A stretch of 64,000 nt of DNA from Berberis thunbergii (GCA_003290165.1 QNQO01009187.1:1-64000), one strand, 5' to 3'; counted from the first letter of the stretch, positions 47,217 to 59,158 are shown. Notes: generated by a model not told the origin, from the letters alone. Program-made: numbers and translations.

Positions 47217-47502
47217 TTTTGCTCGGAAATTCAGTCTTTGATTTCGGCATCCCAAATTTTGTGTGCACTAACATGAGGTCATAGGTTCAGTCGCAACGAC
47301 ATATCCTCCTTTTGCTAGCTGGGTAAGATATTGGTTTGGTTAAATTTCAGCTTTTTCATATCCTCCTTTGGAATGCAGTTTCTAAATTACGTATTCTGTT
47401 AATAAAATTGCAAAATCTTCTAGCACTCGATTGTTTTATATGCATCCAAGTAATTTAAGGTTTTATGGTAGGCAACTTTTATAAATTTTGTTGGTAACTT
47501 TA

Positions 47503-47807
47503 CACTACACCAAATTGGCACTTTTGTAACATCTTTCAAAATAGTATCACTTTTTAGATGTTACAATTCACCAAACAATTTCAAATCAAAACTAAATTTA
47601 GTCAAAAAAATGAAAAACAGTAACACAAAAAAAATGATACAATAAGTTGGATCACCATGAATAGTATCACTTTTATAATTTGTAAAGTTGATACTATTAT
47701 TGTATCATTTTGTTTGTGAAAATGTGTAAAGTTGTTAGGTGAATTGTTATACTTCAAAAGTGATACTGTTTTGGAGGGTGTTACAAAAATGCCAATATGG
47801 TGTAGTG
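47503..47807. mobile_element. CACTA-type MITE
   Basis: 305 bp. It starts cactacaccaaattggcact and ends gccaatatggtgtagtg, with inner tttgtaac / gttacaaa continuing the inverted repeat. The 3-bp duplication tta is at 47500-47502 and 47808-47810. Interior and ends match the 21626 element. Confidence 0.9.
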
Positions 47808-47810
47808 TTA

Positions 47811-49290
47811 GTGGCATAGCAACGTTGGTGATTCAAGAGCTTTGGAGAATTTATATATGCTCCTCCAAGAGCTGTCTTTTATTTGGAACATCTTGATTGG
47901 CATCATTCACACCATTCAACCACCATATCCTGTCGATGATTTGTGTGCTCTTCTTTCTCTCCCACAAAGAGCCTTAGTGCATCCCTTCTTCACTTGCCCT
48001 ATGGAATCTCATTGGTGGAGAATGTCTCATCTGCCCGTTGATTGATTGGAACAATGACCAACTACAACTTTCTTCTATTGCCCAAACCTTCTCCTTTGCT
48101 TGAGACACCGCCATTCAACAATCTTATCTCAAATTTGGAGGTCTTGAGCCAATTCACTGCCATCATTCATACAATATGGTCACACTTAGAAATGAATGCA
48201 TCTTTAATAAAGTCAAGATCAATCACCCACGCACACTTCCTTGCCTAGATCAACCTTGTGTAATCTAGTTGGAAAAGGCAATGTGGTTTCAGATAAACCT
48301 TTATGAACCTATCTCCCCATAGGCATATTGAGTTGTCTTGAATGGTCATATTGTATACTGGTGGAGTTGTCAAGCCAGCTATAAAAAGGCGGTCCACTCC
48401 CTAATAGTAACAAGACCTTTGAATAAAACCCCACATACTGGTCGCCCCAAGTAAGGTCAGGTGTTTATGGGGACAATGTCATTGCTATGTATAGTAGGCT
48501 TAGGTGCACGTACATGCCGAGCGCGCCAAACTCCCTTGACTAATCATTGCTATTGTTTCAAATGCTTGCCCTTCACACAGTGCCAACCAAAACCTGCCTT
48601 CAAAGCAGAGTAGTCTGCAAAGTACCAACCTGAATTCTCGCATAACTTGTCAGCAGTTTCCTATTTGCCCTGCTCATGTTGGTAGGTTCTCAAGCATTCA
48701 AGTTAGTACAGGAACTGTTGAATACCACAATGGTGTTCACAACAAACAATTTCCTTCAAGAAAATGGCAGCACCCCTTCATGACGTGGTCTGATGGAATG
48801 TAATTGTGTTTTGACCATGTTGCAATCTATGGGAGTTGAAATCAGCTTTTCTAAATCGTCTTGATTTTTATAGATTGGCTTTGTTTAAATTTGGTTGTAG
48901 TTACTTGTGATGCTAGTTATTTGGCTCTGACACAATAGGGTGCAATTTGTGTGTGTTAACAAGATGACAAGGGAACAGTTTTGGCCCAATGTCAATGTGT
49001 TCAAAATTGCAGGTTGGGTTCTGATTAGTACTATGGCTGAAAGCCTTGCAACTAAAGCAGTTCTAATGCTTGTTCAGATTCATGGTTGGCAGCAAGGCCT
49101 GCTACTTGGGGAGGGATTCCAGTGTACTTAATGGTGTTTTGAATGAAGTTCATGGAGAGGTTTCTGGTAATATCTTCAAGAAACCATCTATCGATTGTTC
49201 TTGTTTGTAACTAAAGTTCACAAAAGAAAGTAATTAAGGTGACGACTACTATCACCCACGCTTCACTTTAGCAATGTTCCCCATGTTTGC
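47811..49290. other. Unassigned, no gene recognised
   Basis: Several short open frames (47842-48045, 48042-48248, 48940-49131) carry no known motif. A short segment just before (about 47230-47330, catcccaaattttgtgtgca...ggttcagtcg...gggtaagatatt) is also found near 14905 and 26186. Confidence 0.4.
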
Positions 49291-49690
49291 CAAGGATCAT
49301 CTCAGGACATTCCTCCAACAAGAGTTTGTCCAGACTTTAAAGTCATTTTTTGGCTAGGTTTGGGATGTTTTACACTTTTACCCATTCTCTTTAAAACACA
49401 ACCACAAACATTATCTATAGAAGGGGTAGAAGTGTAAAAAGCCTAAAACTGACCAAAAAATAGCTATAAAGCTTGACTGCCTAGAATTGGGGCTCCAACA
49501 AATAATCCTCAAGAGATCACAGAGACTCTTTCTTGTTACCCGTACGTCGAATACAGAAGTATTTTGTCTCCTACCATGACCGTCTTGCTTGGCGCTAAAG
49601 GAGTTTGATGCCTCTGTCTTCAAGGCATTTAGAGAAGTTGAAGGTCCTTGTGGTGACTACATTTAGAAATACTTTCGCTGGACCAATTCG
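49291..49690 (+). pseudogene. Second UGT fragment interrupted by a foldback MITE
   Basis: 49291-49320 and 49497-49680 carry the same UGT sequence as 46140-46200 and 46660-46790 (dropping the part between), including KAFREVEGP. A palindromic insert of about 175 bp separates the two parts, with ctccaacaa directly repeated at each side (about 49313 and 49492). A 9-bp repeat would suit a Mutator-type MITE. The insert is related to 58995-59155. Confidence 0.65.
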
Positions 49691-49933
49691 AATTTGAGGA
49701 TGTGGTTTTTAAAGGGTAATGCGTTATTGGTTTGATAGAAACATTGTTAAGTTCAAATTATTACATCTAATAATGGATTATTTTGGATTTTATAGATCAT
49801 ACAATTTTCTTAGTTACCATTTCCAATAATCCACAATTTTTACGCGAAGCGAAACATCTAAATGGTTTTCTCCTTATAGATCCCTGAAATGTATTCGCTA
49901 CGATATGTTGCTAAAGTTTTTTATTTGTATATG

Positions 49934-51370
49934 TGTTAAAGAATAGAAGTCTACTTATGTTACAAAATAGGAAAATGTTATCGAATAGGATATATTAGAA
50001 AAAGTCATAATAGAATAAAAGTCTTGGGTTTCCTATCTCCACAAGGTTACGATATGTTAGGATCAGTCCATCATCCTTGGTTTCATCATCATCGTCGAAT
50101 CGATCATCAGCACGTTGCAATCATTGATCAAACCAATCATCATCACCCAAATTTTCTCTTCGAAGATGAAGAATAATCAACGGTCGAAAGAATGCAATTG
50201 GGACAACAAATATGGGTTCAACAGCTCGAAATCGATCAGGAAGAGGAGGAAAAGGAACCAGCAGAGATTGGGAGGCGGAGGGCTTTCGCTCGAGGTCTTC
50301 ACCAACGCGAAGACGAAAGCCAAATAAACAGAACAAGGACATATTCAATCTCCGTCGCAAGCTCGGACAAAGACAACGTCTGGGCTACTTCCTCCTCGCC
50401 ACAGATCGACGCATGCAAGTTGAACCAATCGATCGACAAGAACGAACAGTGAAGAAGAAGAAGCAAGAAGAGAGGCCTATTTCTCTCTTTACCCAGTTGC
50501 TATTTGCACCCCCGAATTTACTTAGTAACACCACATCAAAAAAAAATCAATCTCAGCTCAACAAATAACTGCAGAATAGTAACAACGCTTCTCTCTGGCA
50601 CACACGACATCAACACCCAGACAAATATAGACTACACGATCTTTCACTCGTCCTCTCTCTCCCTGTCACATGTTCACTCACACATCAGATCGTACAGCAG
50701 GGAAGAAACGAAGAAGAAGAAACAGAGGGAAAAGAAAGAAATTTAAATCTTTTTTACTCCACTATTCACACCCACCATCTTTGGTCAAATCTCTTTCACT
50801 CCGCTATTCACACTCACCATCTTTGGTCACTACCAAAATATGTGTTTACTCGAATTGAGCAATACCAAGACTCGAATTGAGTCATGATTTCTTCATACAG
50901 GAATCACTACCAAAAGTTGTGTTGACTCGAATTGAACAATACCAAGACTCGAATTGAGTCATGATTTCTTCATACAGGAATCATCCAAAATTTGTGTTGA
51001 CTCGAATTGAGTCATGATTTCTTCATACAAGAATCATCCAGAATTTGACAATCACTCGACAGTAATGATTTCATCACCAAATAGGACTTCAAAGTTTCCT
51101 CTAAGCTGCACATTTTGTCTGCGTCTACATGTCCAGCTTGCAGGGGAGTGTTAAATAATAGAAGTCTACCTATGTTACAAAATAGAAAAGTGTTACAGAA
51201 TAAGATATGTTAGGAAAGTCTGAATAGAATAGAAGTCTTAGGTTTCCTATCTCCATAAGGTTAGGTCAGAGTTAGCTTTATAAGCTTGTATTCTATTCAA
51301 TAAATTTGCACAATATACAACACAACACAATAATATTTCAATACAGTTCTTTACAATCTGCACATATCAT
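49934..51370 (+). mobile_element. Short non-autonomous LTR element, damaged 5' LTR
   Basis: The start tgttaaagaatagaagtcta (49934) and the second tgttaaataatagaagtcta (51149) begin two LTR-like copies. The right one runs to about 51370. The left one matches only for about 120 bp and then diverges, so the primer-binding region is gone. The interior shows tandem units built on ctcgaattgagtcatgattt (50850-51050) and ends atgtccagcttgcaggggag, a polypurine-like end shared with the 57314 element. ORFs inside (50192-50568) show no gag or pol motif. Confidence 0.6.
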
Positions 51371-51489
51371 TTGTTATTCATTCAACTGAATTTTGGGATG
51401 ATGGTATGTGATGAGTTCAGATCTGTCATCGCTGATCCTGGCGATATCTAACCTGCAAAAATGAGTAGTAGTTAAGCCAGTGATCACTG

Positions 51490-51990
51490 TTATGGTGGCC
51501 GAAGGCACTCCGATGCTTAAGTCAGATATTGATGCAAGGGAAAGTGAAGATTGTATGTAAATTAGAGTGTGTATGTGTCCCATTTTTCCTCATTTCATCG
51601 TCTCTTATAGTGAGTGTTCTCTCCCAACTGTCCCTGCAATCGAGGGCGTGATAGAGAAAGGAGATCTCCCATAAGATTTCACTTGTGCATGACTGAGTCT
51701 CTTCGACATTTGGTTTTGTTTAGGACCCCAATGTTTGATTGGGCTATTGGTGATTTTATGTGAGTGGATCTCGGGCATATGACAACTCTGAGATTTGTTG
51801 TTCAGGCCTTATTGTCTTCTTGGGCCAAGCCCTAAGACCTGTGCCTTTGGGACTAGCGTGTCTTGGGTACGGGCTGAACAGTAGTTTGCGCATGGGTCCG
51901 CGTGAGAATGTGCCGAAGCCTTTTTTTTTTTACGTGTTAGGATTAACTCATGTCACGTGTACGACAATGATTGAGTGAAATGTTTGATGT
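51490..51990 (+). repeat. Dispersed repeat related to 40320-41060
   Basis: Starts ggtggccgaaggcactccga and ends around cacgtgtacgacaatgattg ... gatgtctcatcaa. See the entry at 40320. No coding potential beyond short open frames. Confidence 0.45.
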
Positions 51991-52253
51991 CTCATCAATA
52001 TGCGAGCTCGGCATATGTATATATCCAATACACTAATACATTGTGATGTCAAATAAGTGCCTAGAGTAATAAAGAATTTCATTACCATCATCTCTATGTT
52101 AGAATCTCCATGTACAAAGACCAGTACAAAATCACATTTCACAACATATAATAGTGGGGCAAAAAAAAAATTCCACTGATGACCGAGTTCAGGAGTTCTT
52201 GAACAAAATCAGCCACAGTCTTCATCAATTATCCTCCCACCATCCTAATCATC

Positions 52254-55200
52254 TCATTTGAGAAGCAGCTGCACATTGTGCATTAGCTGCGCCCATAGTT
52301 CTCCTTGCAGTTCTTTGTAGCACTCGCAACTTGGGTGATTTGGCTTTTGTTGTTTCTTTCGATGACCTTTGGGGATGGAATGGATTGTCAAACTTTGGCA
52401 GTGGTTTGCGCGAGGAACCATTGTTCTCCTCATCTGTTTGAGTGCTTTTTCCTCCTCCATCTGTAATAATATTAACAAAAGCATCTATTATCAACTGTAT
52501 AAAGTATAGGAGTATAAACAAGCGCAGAATTCAGAGCAACGCTCGCTTACCAGTCTAGCCGACTCACATTCCTCTCTATATCTCTTACAAATCATCACTT
52601 TCTCCTTGATCTGCATGTCAACATATCAACACAATTACAATCTCACATATAACAACATATCCAATCCAATTTGTTTTAATGGACCTTATCCAAGCTAGCT
52701 ATGTTAAACATTGACGAGTTTAAGCTAACTAACCTTCTTATCAAATTCTGCTCTATCCAAAGCGCGATGATCAACATGGAGTTCAAACTCCTCTACCTGT
52801 GTAAGGGGTCTGCGTGCCTTTTCAGGAACTGGAAGTGGGTCTCTGTAAGACAACCGTGAAACAACATATTAAAATGTATTCATTAAGCATAATCTTTTGA
52901 ATTAAATGAGTATAAATCGGGTGTGCCAAATGAAGCTTACTCTTTCAAGATTGGTTGGGCCTTAAAGATTCTCATCTGAGCCTCTTCTCTTTCCAGTCTC
53001 TCCCTCTCTTCCATTTCCCTCTGCAGCTCCTCTTCATGCCTCACCAAACTTTCCAATTGGAAAGGCTCAGGTTTGGTGCAATGCTTTGGCTCCGGCTTTG
53101 GTGGAATCTATCGAAATAATGATTATAAAAATTTGTTTTCAAGCATTGTTTTTTGAAAAGAAAAGAACAGAAAATGTATATTGAAGATTTAAAGTGTCAA
53201 TCCAATGTTTTACCACTGGGTAATCAGTTGTATAAGGATAAGGAGTAGCCTTCGGAATTCTTGCTCTCTCCTCTTCAATTTGTTTATGAAGGATTTCCTC
53301 CATGAGCTTCCTCTCTTTCTCTGCACCCCTTTCCTGATTGGATCAAAGCAAAAATAGATGTAAGTGTAATAGATTCTGTATAGAATGCAAATATGGGGGT
53401 CTATAGGGAATGTTGTCTAAAATACCTCTGTATGAAGATGGAATGGGTTCGGTGTGGTCAGTCTTGGAAGTTGGTGATCATGACGGGGTTCAGAATTCAA
53501 AGAAAGCTGTAGAACCAAAATTAAAAATAAGAATCAATTTATACATAATCAATATAAGAAGTTGCATCAAGCAGCATCAACTTACTTTATCAAAGAGATC
53601 CGCAACTGCTCTTGCTGGCGGGATTCTTTCATCTGTGGCAAAAGAAAACTCCTGAGGTACAGTAACTTGACGTTTTGCATTACAGTATATTCCCAAGTCT
53701 CCTTTGCTCTCAAAAATCTGCAAAATTGTACCTAAAATATTTAGAACGCCCAAAAGGTAAACTTATAGTATTCAAACCGTGATTTAAAAATAAATAGAGA
53801 AGCCTGACCTTTTTATTTAGTGGCCTAGCCTTGAACTTCGGCACCTTCTCGAGTTCCTCTATCTCCAACTCTTCAGAACTTTTGACTCTGGGCAATTTAA
53901 GACAAACATTACAACATCATCATCAATCAGCGCACTTCAACCAGTCTTAGAAATTCAAAACAACTTAAAATTAAAAAACAGCAGGTAAGGAACAAAAAAT
54001 GTGAGACATCCTTTTAAATGGATGGCTACTTACTTCGGGGGACGTGCTCGAACTAAAGTTTCAAGGTGCGGCATTTTCGGTTCTGTAAGCTTACGAGGAT
54101 CCCACTGATTCTGTCCATGCAAGTTACACTTTTACTATGAATAATCTTACGTAGTATAATCAATGGAATTGACAAATCAAACAGTGAAGTGGAACAAAAA
54201 TGTCGAACCTGATGTGAAGATTCTGTTGCTGAGACCACTGTTGATGTGTCATCATTCTGATGAGCCCTCTCCATTGTTTTAAGATGGAATTCCTGGACGA
54301 ATACAATTTTGATTAGTGTGCAAAGACATTTGTTAGAGTTATTAAGGTCCATCTCTTTGACCATCAAACCCTAAATGAATTTACCTTGAACTCGGGTAGG
54401 TGAGGTGTACTTCTAGGCAATGCAGGTAATGTAGGGGCTTCCAGTATCTACAATGAACAAGAAAGTGTTAGTAACATAATTAAACTTGATCAATATAGAT
54501 TCAAACCACAAGCGCAAGCGGAAACCGCATAGTGTTAGTAACATACTTTCTTGTTTACAGGTCTAGCCTTAAACTTTGGGATCTTTGCCATCATCTCCTC
54601 CTCAATTTCAGCTGAACTTTTCACCCTAACAGGACGAGCTCGCTGAGAAGTTTCGAAGTCAGGTCCCTTGGGCCTTGTCAGAGTGAGCTTTGGCTTCCTA
54701 TGGATCACGGAAGCTGCATCATCCTGAATCGTCATCAGAAACTCAAATTGTTATTTAAGAGTTTAAAAATGCAAGTGGAAAGAACGAATAATAAAGATAC
54801 AGGTCCAATAGTGAGCCAGCTAAATTCATTACATGTGAAAGAGAGCAGTTTTTCTGAGGTAGAGATATGTCTCTTGTACTGGACTGGAATCTATTCACCA
54901 TTTCTGCCAGTGAAACAAAAGGTTGGGGTTCTTCCCGAACGTAAAGCTATAGATGAATCAAAATTTGCACAAGTGAATAGACCATATAGAAGCAGTGTTT
55001 ACTTCATTGTAAAGTAAAACATACAAGTGAGTTCAGATACAAACCTTTCGGTTCTCTTTACAAGTTTTGCTATTCGATAAACACGAGTTTGCAGGAACAC
55101 CAGGTCTTGACTTGTGCAGCAGATTTTGTGTTTTGGGATTTAAAATCTGGGATAGCAACAATCTTTTAGCGAAAACAAAAACTCTAGTATAACAGACATA

Positions 55201-56756
55201 TAACAAACAGTGCTTAATTTATGGTGAAAAAGAGAAGAAATCTTTTAAGACACTCACCTGTCTGGTTCTTCCTTCTTCCAGCTTTTGCCTCTTAATTGCT
55301 TGATTTTCTTGAATAAAATGATCAGACGCTTTAACAGGCTTCTTTGCGGTCGTAGCACTGTGAAATATTAACAAGTCAAATTAGTTTATTCACTTACTTG
55401 AGTAGACACAAATGGTAATAGAACTAAAATAAATAAAATAAACACTAACCTTCTCACAGGTGTTGGCTTCACACCTTTCATTTGTGATAATTGGGACTGG
55501 TTTCTGGGTTTCAGAGCAGATGGGTTTTTAACTAAACTAGCTATCTTTTGGTTAGTTCTCGAGCCGGTGAGCCGTGGATCACCTCTCTTAGGAAGCATTT
55601 CTGGCTTTGGTGTGCACAATTCAGTACTTCCACTCTCCTTAGTTGCTTTTCCAGTGACTACAGCAGATGAAATACTGCAACCAACAAGCAAGTTAACAAA
55701 AATCTAAATAATATACTTAACATTCAAACCCTAGTAAAGTTAGTGGCTTCATATTTGGACTAAATAACTCATTACAAGGACAATGAACAAACCTTTCTCG
55801 CACTTGAGCACACGTGGCAGCAGCGTCATCTTCATGAGGCTTCTCAGCAACAGCAATGACACTAGTTTTAGTTTCTTGTTCATGATGAATTGTAGCATCT
55901 TCTTCTTTCTTCGTTTCGGTTTTCAGAAGTTCAGCATCAACACTGGATCAACACACACAATTTTAAGCCATATTCACCACCAAAATTGACACATCAATGC
56001 AAATATATTCAAACATACACAATGCACCAACCCACCTTGTTGAATTCTCCACTTGCGGAACTAAACTTGCATTCTCAGTGAGACATGACGCATTCACGTT
56101 CCCTGATAGCTCTTCATCCTGCAATTAAACAACACAGGACCCTCATTTCGACTCAATCACCATATCCCAATTGGTCAATCTATCTCAAATATATTATACA
56201 AATTAATCAATTACTCACCTTCTTGAGATTCTCTGTGTCACCGAAATCGCACAGCGTTTCGATCTGAACCGATCGACCACTCTTGATTCTCGGCATAAAA
56301 GCTGTAAATTCATCAACCCCCTGAAATTAGTCTCAATTAAACCCTAATTCTAACCCTTCTATCTATATCAAATAAAATATCTAACATTATGGGTCAAATT
56401 CAAAGTGAACTCACATCTAAGTACCGGAAACGAATCAAAACCCTAAAATCAAACCCTCACAAGAAGCCCCTTTTTCATTTGAACCCAAATTCGAAACCCT
56501 AGACCGTCAAAATCCAAATTTTCGATTTTCGAACCCACTAAGCTAACAAGAATGTAAAGTTTTTTTTTTTTTTTTGGATCTAAAGAGAGAGTGAAGAAGG
56601 AGACATACGTGAAGGGGCATAGCTAAGAGCGGAATCGAACCAAAGCTCGGCTCGCTTCATCTCGTCTTCGGTCTCTCCGTCAATAAAATCGAAGAACCGA
56701 GGGGCTGAGAACTCATATGTCGGATCAATCATCAAACTGTAACCTTCAGCCGCCAT
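52254..56756 (-). CDS. TPX2: TPX2 microtubule nucleation / spindle assembly factor
   Basis: Nineteen exons with GT-AG borders: 56609-56756, 56219-56301, 56036-56118, 55793-55942, 55450-55674, 55258-55357, 55045-55146, 54547-54723, 54385-54447, 54209-54292, 54034-54110, 53809-53887, 53586-53717, 53426-53506, 53214-53333, 52941-53107, 52734-52842, 52551-52610, 52254-52460. This gives 748 residues. Residues 11-40 (DPTYEFSAPRFFDF..AELWF) are the Aurora-binding N-terminus. KIPKFKARPVNKK (about 344-356) and KVPKFKARPLNKK (about 445-457) are the repeated TPX2 motifs. KGDLGIYCNAKRQVTVPQEF and YPYTTDYPVVIPPKPEPKHC follow, then a coiled, charged C-terminal TPX2 domain. TPX2 activates Aurora A and nucleates spindle microtubules. 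The last exon has one A too few at 52405-52407, so as written the last 50 or so residues leave the family frame. The expected frame would end at 52249. Confidence 0.93.
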
Positions 56757-56785
56757 TGATTCTTCTTCTTCTTCTTCTTCTTGAA
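56757..56785 (-). repeat. (GAA)n repeat in the TPX2 leader
   Basis: About eight GAA units on the transcribed strand lie immediately 5' of the TPX2 ATG, a common plant leader microsatellite. Confidence 0.7.
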
Positions 56786-56970
56786 TTGATCTTTGAATGT
56801 TCGACGGGTTTCGAATAGAGGTTGAGAGGGAAAGGGGAGGGAAGAGAAGGGGAAGGGGAGGGGAGTTGAGTTGAGAAAGATATTTCAGACAAAGTGTGTG
56901 TCTGGTTTTTTTGGAAAAAAAGGTTTTGAAGGAGTGGTGGTGGACATGGAAGGTGAGGTTAACGTTAGGA

Positions 56971-57063
56971 TCTGCAACGGTCGAATTTTTTGAAATGAGA
57001 GAGAAGAACTAGCAAGGCACTTGTTGATGAAATGGATGACTGTTCAAAGAGGTGCTGCAACGG
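56971..57063. promoter_or_regulatory. Two AACGG (MSA-core) sites upstream of TPX2
   Basis: tgcaacggtcg (core 56976-56980) and tgcaacggcta (core 57059-57063) lie about 220 and 305 bp upstream of the TPX2 start. AACGG is the core of the mitosis-specific activator element bound by three-repeat MYB factors at G2/M genes, and TPX2 is a G2/M gene. The match is to the core rather than the full consensus. Confidence 0.45.
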
Positions 57064-57313
57064 CTATAATGGTGGATCGGACGGCTGAGAAGTGTTGGTG
57101 CACATGCTGAAGAAGATGGATGCTCACGTGCGTGAATGTTGGGCTAGTTAGTGTTTTATGAGAATGGGTAGGGTTTAGTGTTTTCCTCCTTTATTTGGGT
57201 TGGATTTAGCATGGAACCGGTTTTTTTTTTTTTTTTTCAATAATAAGGAATGAGCCACACCCCATGCAAATAAGAGTTTGACAGTAACATGATCCAGCTG
57301 TTATATGCTTATC

Positions 57314-58486
57314 TGTTAGAGAATAGAAGTTAATACATCCAATTGTTAGGAAAATATATTCCAGTATTAGGAAATATACATCCTATTGTTAGGAATATAT
57401 ATTTTAGCATATTGTGTTGCAAGTTTTATGAGGTTAGGAAACTTTTTAATGGCTAGTGATTTGTTTCCTTGGTTTGGGAGGTTTCCTAGTGTATGGTGGT
57501 TTCCTACTGTATTTTGACTACAGTATTTATATTGCTGATGAATGAATGAAAGAACACAACTTGACCTTAATCTTGTCATGGTATCAGAGCTACTTTCTTT
57601 GGTAACTTAAGACTATTCAAGTTTTTCCCTGCCTCTGACAACTATGCAAGAGGCGGGGGAGGGATGAAAGCGACAGCAAAGTTCAACTAAATTGAAGGAA
57701 GGACAACAACAATAGCCTGCCTCAATCAATCAACAATAGCAACTTCGTGGTGTTTCTGATCTTCCAACAACAGCAACTTCACGTAGCCTGATCCTCGACC
57801 TTGACGCCAATCAGCAAGCCCAATGAGAGATCACAAAAGAAACGACAAAGAAAAAAAAATTTGTGTTGTCTCGAATTGAGCAATACCAAAATCTGTGTTG
57901 TCTCGAATTGAACAATACAAAAATCTGTGTTATCTCGAATTGAGTAATACCACTCTAATTGAGCAATACCAAAATTTGTGTTGTCTCGAATTGAGCAATA
58001 CCAAAATCTATGTTGTCTCGAATTTAGCAATACCACTCGAATTGAGCAATACCAAAATCTGTGTTGTCTCGAATTGAGCAATACCAAAATCTATGTTGTC
58101 TCGAATTGAGCAATACCAGGACTCGTCTAGACTCGCCAATAATGTTTTCATCACCTAATAGGACTTCAAAGTTTCCTCCAAATTGCACATTTCGTCTGCA
58201 TCTACATGTCCAGCTTGCGGGGGTGTTAGAGAATAGAAGTCAATACATCCTATTGTTAGGAAAATATCTTCCAGTATTAGGAAATACATCCTATTGTTAG
58301 GAAAATATATTTTAGCATATTGTGTTGCAAGTTTTATGGGGTTAGAAAACTTTTCGATGGCTAGTGATTTGTTTCCTTGGTTTGGGAGGTTTCCTAGTGT
58401 ATGGTGGTTTCCTATTGTATTTTGACTACAGTATTTATATTGCTGATGAATGAATGAAAGAACACAATTTGGCCTTAAACTATACA
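57314..58486 (+). mobile_element. Complete short LTR element (TRIM-like, copia-type PBS)
   Basis: LTRs 57314-57578 and 58224-58486 (about 264 bp, starting tgttagagaatagaag). 5-bp duplications ttatc are at 57309-57313 and 58487-58491. The primer-binding site tggtatcagagc (57579-57590), complementary to initiator Met-tRNA, is typical of Ty1/copia. A purine-rich gcgggggt precedes the right LTR. The interior (57591-58223) has no gag or pol; it contains tandem units built on ctcgaattgagcaatacca (57870-58120). It needs enzymes from another element. The right LTR end has diverged from the left. Confidence 0.9.
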
Positions 58487-58741
58487 TTATCACATGCTTG
58501 AGTGAATAATAAACTCAGTCATACTCTAACTAAATAAGTTATGCATTAGAATATTGTCTACCAACTATTATAACTCTTTATAGATAATGTCTATGTGAGA
58601 CCCTATATTGTTTGGGGTGGTAACTCCTATCACGGGAAGAAACTTTTCATTCTTTGTTAGTTTGCATGTTCACTGTACCCATGTTAGTACAATGCAATGA
58701 GATGGTACAGAATAACAGAAATTCTCAATGTAGAGGAAGTG

Positions 58742-58889
58742 GGCGAGGAAAAGAGCGAGGGGAGGGAGGTGGTGGGGTGGGGATCGTTCACCTCCTTAGA
58801 GATGTGTGCCACCTTTTTTGCACACGCATCCCGAGGGAGGTGAACGGTCCCCACCCCGCCACCTCCCTCCCCTCGCTCGTTTCCTCGCC
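58742..58889. repeat. GC-rich foldback repeat
   Basis: Arms of about 54 bp (58742-58795 and 58835-58889) are near-perfect inverted repeats containing gaggggagggaggtgg and its complement, with a loop of about 40 bp. atgtaga lies just outside each end (about 58730 and 58890), suggesting a target duplication and a small MITE. It is strikingly GC-rich against its AT-rich surroundings. Confidence 0.75.
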
Positions 58890-58991
58890 ATGTAGAATAA
58901 CTTACAGAATAATATGAAAGAGAATTTGCATCATTTGTTGTGTATATTAAGATGCTATTATTCTATGATTTAGAATAGTATGGTATAGGCA

Positions 58992-59158
58992 GCCAAGTTT
59001 TAAAGCTATTTTTTTGTCAGGTTTGGGCTTTTTTATACTTTTACTTATTCTCTTTAAAATACAACTACAAACAAACATTATCTATAGAAGAGGTAGAAAT
59101 GTAAAAAGTCCAAAACCTGACCAAAAAGTGGCTATAAAGCTTAGCTGCCTAGAATTAG
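58992..59158. mobile_element. Foldback MITE (same family as 49325-49490)
   Basis: Inverted arms: ggcagccaagttttaaagct on the left and its partner agcttagctgcc on the right, continuing inward through ggtcaggttt / aaacctgacc and a shared tttttatactttta / gtaaaaagt. About 165 bp, no coding potential. The relative at 49325-49490 has the same arms. Confidence 0.7.

Noticed and set aside
54700..55017. Plus-strand ORF across TPX2
   Set aside because: Lies on the opposite strand over a TPX2 exon and intron; no domain.
57779..58300. ORFs with repeated LELSNT / SRQHRFWY units
   Set aside because: Translations of the ctcgaattgagcaatacca tandem repeat within a short LTR element.
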